Assembly (NCBI GenBank): GCA_910575755.1
Contig: CAJTFO010000002.1
Coordinates: 248,001 to 312,000, forward strand
Reading direction: 5' to 3'
DNA: 64,000 bases
Source of the DNA: Desulfovibrionaceae bacterium
GTDB taxonomy: Bacteria; Desulfobacterota; Desulfovibrionia; Desulfovibrionales; Desulfovibrionaceae
Part shown: in pieces, positions 61,480 through 64,000 of the stretch
How positions within the stretch are numbered: the stretch's first letter is position 1
How the letters are laid out: each line of letters begins with the position of its first letter
Position numbers and translations under genes: made by a program
The notes under the pieces: model-generated
What the model was told of the DNA's origin: nothing
The model's database searches: none
The model's input: the letters and a program-made list of their open reading frames with translations, nothing else

Positions 61480-62199
61480 ATGCAGGAGCAACAGGCGGTG
61501 GACAGAAAGGATTTGGCCACGCTGGCGGCGGCCTCGGGCATTGACGTGCCCCCGGGGGCTGTGGAGCCGCTGGCTGTCTATCTGGAAATGCTGTGCCAGT
61601 GGAACGCGGTCATGAATCTGGTGGGCGCGCGTTCCTGGCGGGATATACTGACCCGCCTGGCGGCCGACAGCTTCCATCTTGCCGCCTTTCTGGAGGAACT
61701 GCCCCTGCCGGAACAGCCCCTGACCTGGGATCTCGGTTCCGGCGCGGGCCTGCCCGGCATTCCGCTGCGCATGGTCTGGACCAGGGGGAGCTATTATCTG
61801 GTGGAAGTGCGCCAAAAGCGCGCCCTCTTTCTGTCCAGCGTTCTGGCTCGTCTGCGCCTGCCCTCCACCCATGTTTTTCGCGGCTCGGTGGAGCATTTTT
61901 TTCAGGGCCAGCACTGCCCGGCGGACTGCATCGTGAGCCGGGCCTTCATGCCCTGGCCCGATCTGCTTGAGCTGACCCTGCCCCATCTGCGGCCCTGCGG
62001 CGTTCTGGCGGTTCTGGCGCTGACCCCCCCGCCGGAGCGTCTGCCCGCGCCCTGGCGTCTGGCCGGCGCGCGTTCCTATGTGGCGGCAGGCGGCGGGCGC
62101 TGGTTCTGGGCGCTGCGCCCCTCAGGCGGTGCGGTCGCGAGAGCCGCCAAAACCGCACAGAACGGCCCTGCCGGGGATGACGGGCCATGCCCGGGGTAA
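61480..62199 (+). CDS. rsmG: 16S rRNA (guanine-N7) methyltransferase RsmG (GidB)
   Basis: A 239-residue methyltransferase with the RsmG pattern: LCQWNAVMNLVGARSWRDIL, the SAM motif WDLGSGAGLPGIPLRMV near residues 84-100, YLVEVRQKRALFLSSVLARL, and CIVSRAFMPWPDLL. It methylates G527 of 16S rRNA. The C-terminus is extended by about 25 residues relative to usual and overlaps the pglB start by 13 bases. Confidence 0.88.
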   Translation: MQEQQAVDRKDLATLAAASGIDVPPGAVEPLAVYLEMLCQWNAVMNLVGARSWRDILTRLAADSFHLAAFLEELPLPEQPLTWDLGSGAGLPGIPLRMVWTRGSYYLVEVRQKRALFLSSVLARLRLPSTHVFRGSVEHFFQGQHCPADCIVSRAFMPWPDLLELTLPHLRPCGVLAVLALTPPPERLPAPWRLAGARSYVAAGGGRWFWALRPSGGAVARAAKTAQNGPAGDDGPCPG

Positions 62200-64000
62200 G
62201 CCCGGAGCCGCGTTACTGGCTGCGGGGCCTGTGCTGGGGGCTGCTGACGCTGGGACTGGCCTTTGGTCTGCGCATGCTGGAATGGCCCTGCTGGCAGAAT
62301 CCGGAATACCGGCTGGGCGGCGAATGGCTGCTGGCCACCCACGACGCCTACCACTGGGTGGCCGCCGCCGAGGGCTTCGGTCTGGACGTGGGCCATCCCA
62401 TGGCCGAGATGCTGCGGCTCATGGCCCGGCTTCTGCACACCTATCCGGCGGCCGTGGCCTTCTGGTTCCCGGCCGTGCTGGCCAGTCTGGTGGCGGTGAT
62501 CGTCTTTGCCTGGGTCTGGGCTCTGGGCAGCATGGAAGCGGGCCTGGCCGCCGGGCTGCTCGCCTCTCTGGCGCCGGGTTTTCTGGCCCGCACCCTGCTG
62601 GGCTATTACGACACCGATCTGGTGACGCTTTTCTTTCCCCTGCTGATGACCCTGGCGCCGGCCTGCTGGGCCATGCGCCACATGCTGCTGCCCCAGATGG
62701 TATTGCGGCGGCTGGCGCTGGGTTCCGGCCTGAAGGCGGCGCAGCGTCTTTGGGGCGCGCGCGGCGCGGACGCCGCGCATCTGGAGCGTCTGGGCAATCC
62801 TTTGCACTGGCCGTGGGTGCTGCTGCTGGGCGCGTCGGGGGTCATTTCCTGGTGGACCCAGGAATGGCATTCGGTCTTTCCCTATCTGATCCGGTATAAT
62901 GTGCTGCTGCTGGGTCTGATGGGGCTGGTCATGGCGCCGCGCGGGCGGCGGGGCCTGTTGCTGCTGGGCGGGCTGGCCTACGCCCTGCCCACGCTGGTCG
63001 GCCCGGCGGGTTTCGTCTTCAGCCTGTTTCTGCTGCTGGCGGGCAGCCGGGCGGGCCGCGGGCTGCGCCATATCCTCTGCCGTCCGCCGGTGCTGGCCCT
63101 GCTCTGGCTGGGCGTGGCGGCGCTGCTGCTGCGGGGTGAAATTCTGACCACCCTGGTCAACCACGCCAATGCCTACCTCAAGCACAGCGGCGATGTGCGC
63201 AGCACGGGCGAGGGGCTCAGCCTGGCGTATCCCTCGGTGGCCCAATCCATCATTGAAGTGCAGGATCTCAGCTTCGCGGCGCTCCTCTCCTACTTCCATC
63301 CCTGGATGGAAGCGTCCATTGCGGGCCTGGCGGGCTTTGTCCTGGTGCTCTTCCGGCGGCCCGGCGCGCTTTTTCTGCTGCCTCTGGCGGCCCTGGGCCT
63401 GCTCAGCACCAGGCTGGGGGGGCGCATGGTCATGTTCGGCGCGCCGGTGGCGGCCGTGGGCCTGACCCTGCCCCTGTACTGGCTGTTGCAGCGCCTGCTG
63501 CGCGCGAACCTGCGCGGCGCCGTGGCCGGGGCGGCCACCTCCTGCATTCTGCTGGTTCTGCTGGTGCTTCCCTTTGCGGACATGATCCAGGACATCTCCC
63601 AGGGGCCCATCATCAATCGTCGCCATGCCGAAGCCCTGACCCGCGCGCGCACCATGACCCCGGAGGACGCCATGCTCTGGCTCTGGTGGGACTGGGGGTA
63701 CGCGGCCCACCACTTCGCGCGGCGCTCGACCATTGCGGACGGCGCGCAGCACGCCGGGCCCTCGCTTTATCTGCCGGCGGCGGTCTTTGCCACGGACAAC
63801 GCGCGCTTCGCCCGGCAGCTGATCCGCTACACGGCCAGCGTGGGCAATGAGCCGGGGCGCGTGTTTGAAGGGCTGGACGGCCAGGCGGCGCAGGCCCTCA
63901 TGGACAGGCTGCGCTCGCCGGAAACCCCGCTGGTGGAGGCCAGAGGGCGGCTTTTTGTGGTGGTCAGCTTTGAGATGCTGCGCCTGGGCTTCTGGATCAG
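62187..64000 (+). CDS. pglB: Oligosaccharyltransferase, STT3/PglB family, 3' end beyond window
   Basis: The frame opens with ATG at 62187 (MPGVSPEPRYWLRG) and is still open at the window edge (604 codons seen). It has many hydrophobic helices and the key STT3 sites: the first acidic motif WLLATHDAYHW, the second TLLGYYDTDLVTLFF, and the catalytic WWDWGYAAHHFARRSTIADG, where family members usually have WWDYG. It should transfer a lipid-linked glycan to Asn of periplasmic proteins. With the MsbA/PglK-like exporter and glycosyltransferases elsewhere in the window an N-glycosylation route is plausible. The periplasmic domain is cut off. Confidence 0.9.
   Translation, partial: MPGVSPEPRYWLRGLCWGLLTLGLAFGLRMLEWPCWQNPEYRLGGEWLLATHDAYHWVAAAEGFGLDVGHPMAEMLRLMARLLHTYPAAVAFWFPAVLASLVAVIVFAWVWALGSMEAGLAAGLLASLAPGFLARTLLGYYDTDLVTLFFPLLMTLAPACWAMRHMLLPQMVLRRLALGSGLKAAQRLWGARGADAAHLERLGNPLHWPWVLLLGASGVISWWTQEWHSVFPYLIRYNVLLLGLMGLVMAPRGRRGLLLLGGLAYALPTLVGPAGFVFSLFLLLAGSRAGRGLRHILCRPPVLALLWLGVAALLLRGEILTTLVNHANAYLKHSGDVRSTGEGLSLAYPSVAQSIIEVQDLSFAALLSYFHPWMEASIAGLAGFVLVLFRRPGALFLLPLAALGLLSTRLGGRMVMFGAPVAAVGLTLPLYWLLQRLLRANLRGAVAGAATSCILLVLLVLPFADMIQDISQGPIINRRHAEALTRARTMTPEDAMLWLWWDWGYAAHHFARRSTIADGAQHAGPSLYLPAAVFATDNARFARQLIRYTASVGNEPGRVFEGLDGQAAQALMDRLRSPETPLVEARGRLFVVVSFEMLRLGFWI

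Overview
The window looks like the chromosome of a strictly anaerobic, GC-rich deltaproteobacterium of the Desulfovibrionaceae (Desulfovibrio/Bilophila lineage). This is inferred from gene content: an HydG-type [FeFe]-hydrogenase maturase, a chemoreceptor with a C-terminal hemerythrin domain, a taurine:pyruvate-type aminotransferase beside a TRAP transporter, a three-gene proton-translocating transhydrogenase, an iron-type alcohol dehydrogenase and a PglB/STT3 oligosaccharyltransferase. No species call is possible from sequence alone. No rRNA, tRNA or CRISPR array was seen.

Region 1 (1-22016, all minus strand) is one long surface-glycan and export gene train. In transcription order it encodes a glycosyltransferase, an FkbM methyltransferase, a NeuB-like synthase, CDP-glucose 4,6-dehydratase (RfbG), an RfbH-type dehydrase, a glycosyltransferase, a radical SAM protein, an NAD-sugar epimerase, a second radical SAM protein, a glycosyltransferase, a third radical SAM protein, a C-methyltransferase-like protein, a TolC-like lipoprotein, an HlyD-like adaptor, a MacB-like permease and ATPase, an MsbA/PglK-like exporter and a sulfotransferase cut by the window edge. 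Five of these genes carry long (CT)n/(GA)n tracts of 19 to 27 units inside the coding sequence, read as Arg-Glu repeats. As sequenced, one gene is in frame (ON) and four are out of frame. For all four, one unit more or less restores a full-length protein, and two of the restored stops overlap the next start codon. This is a multi-locus phase-variable glycan locus and the most notable system here.

Region 2 (22017-22770) is non-coding. It holds a roughly 470 bp element with 23 bp terminal inverted repeats enclosing a row of four TTTA/TTCA-loop hairpins, followed by terminators.

Region 3 (22771-32689, minus) is a probable organosulfonate (taurine) operon: tpa, pntAa, pntAb, pntB, dctP, dctQ, dctM and a second dctP. 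PntB is abnormal: its NADP-binding domain III is present three times in tandem (835 aa against about 460 usual).

Region 4 (33201-54100) is mixed core and accessory genome: a BMP-family binding protein, hydG, a 1001-residue membrane protein of unknown function, an iron alcohol dehydrogenase, a shortened TusA-like protein, two chemoreceptors, pdxST, a HAD phosphatase, YggT, DUF465, ilvBNC and an orphan oligopeptide-type ABC ATPase. Dispersed GAGCATTT palindromes occur between genes.

Region 5 (54181-64000) has a minus-strand train fabD, argS, a SPOR-domain protein and mlaE-F-D-C-A (outer-membrane lipid asymmetry), and divergently rsmG and a 3'-truncated pglB.
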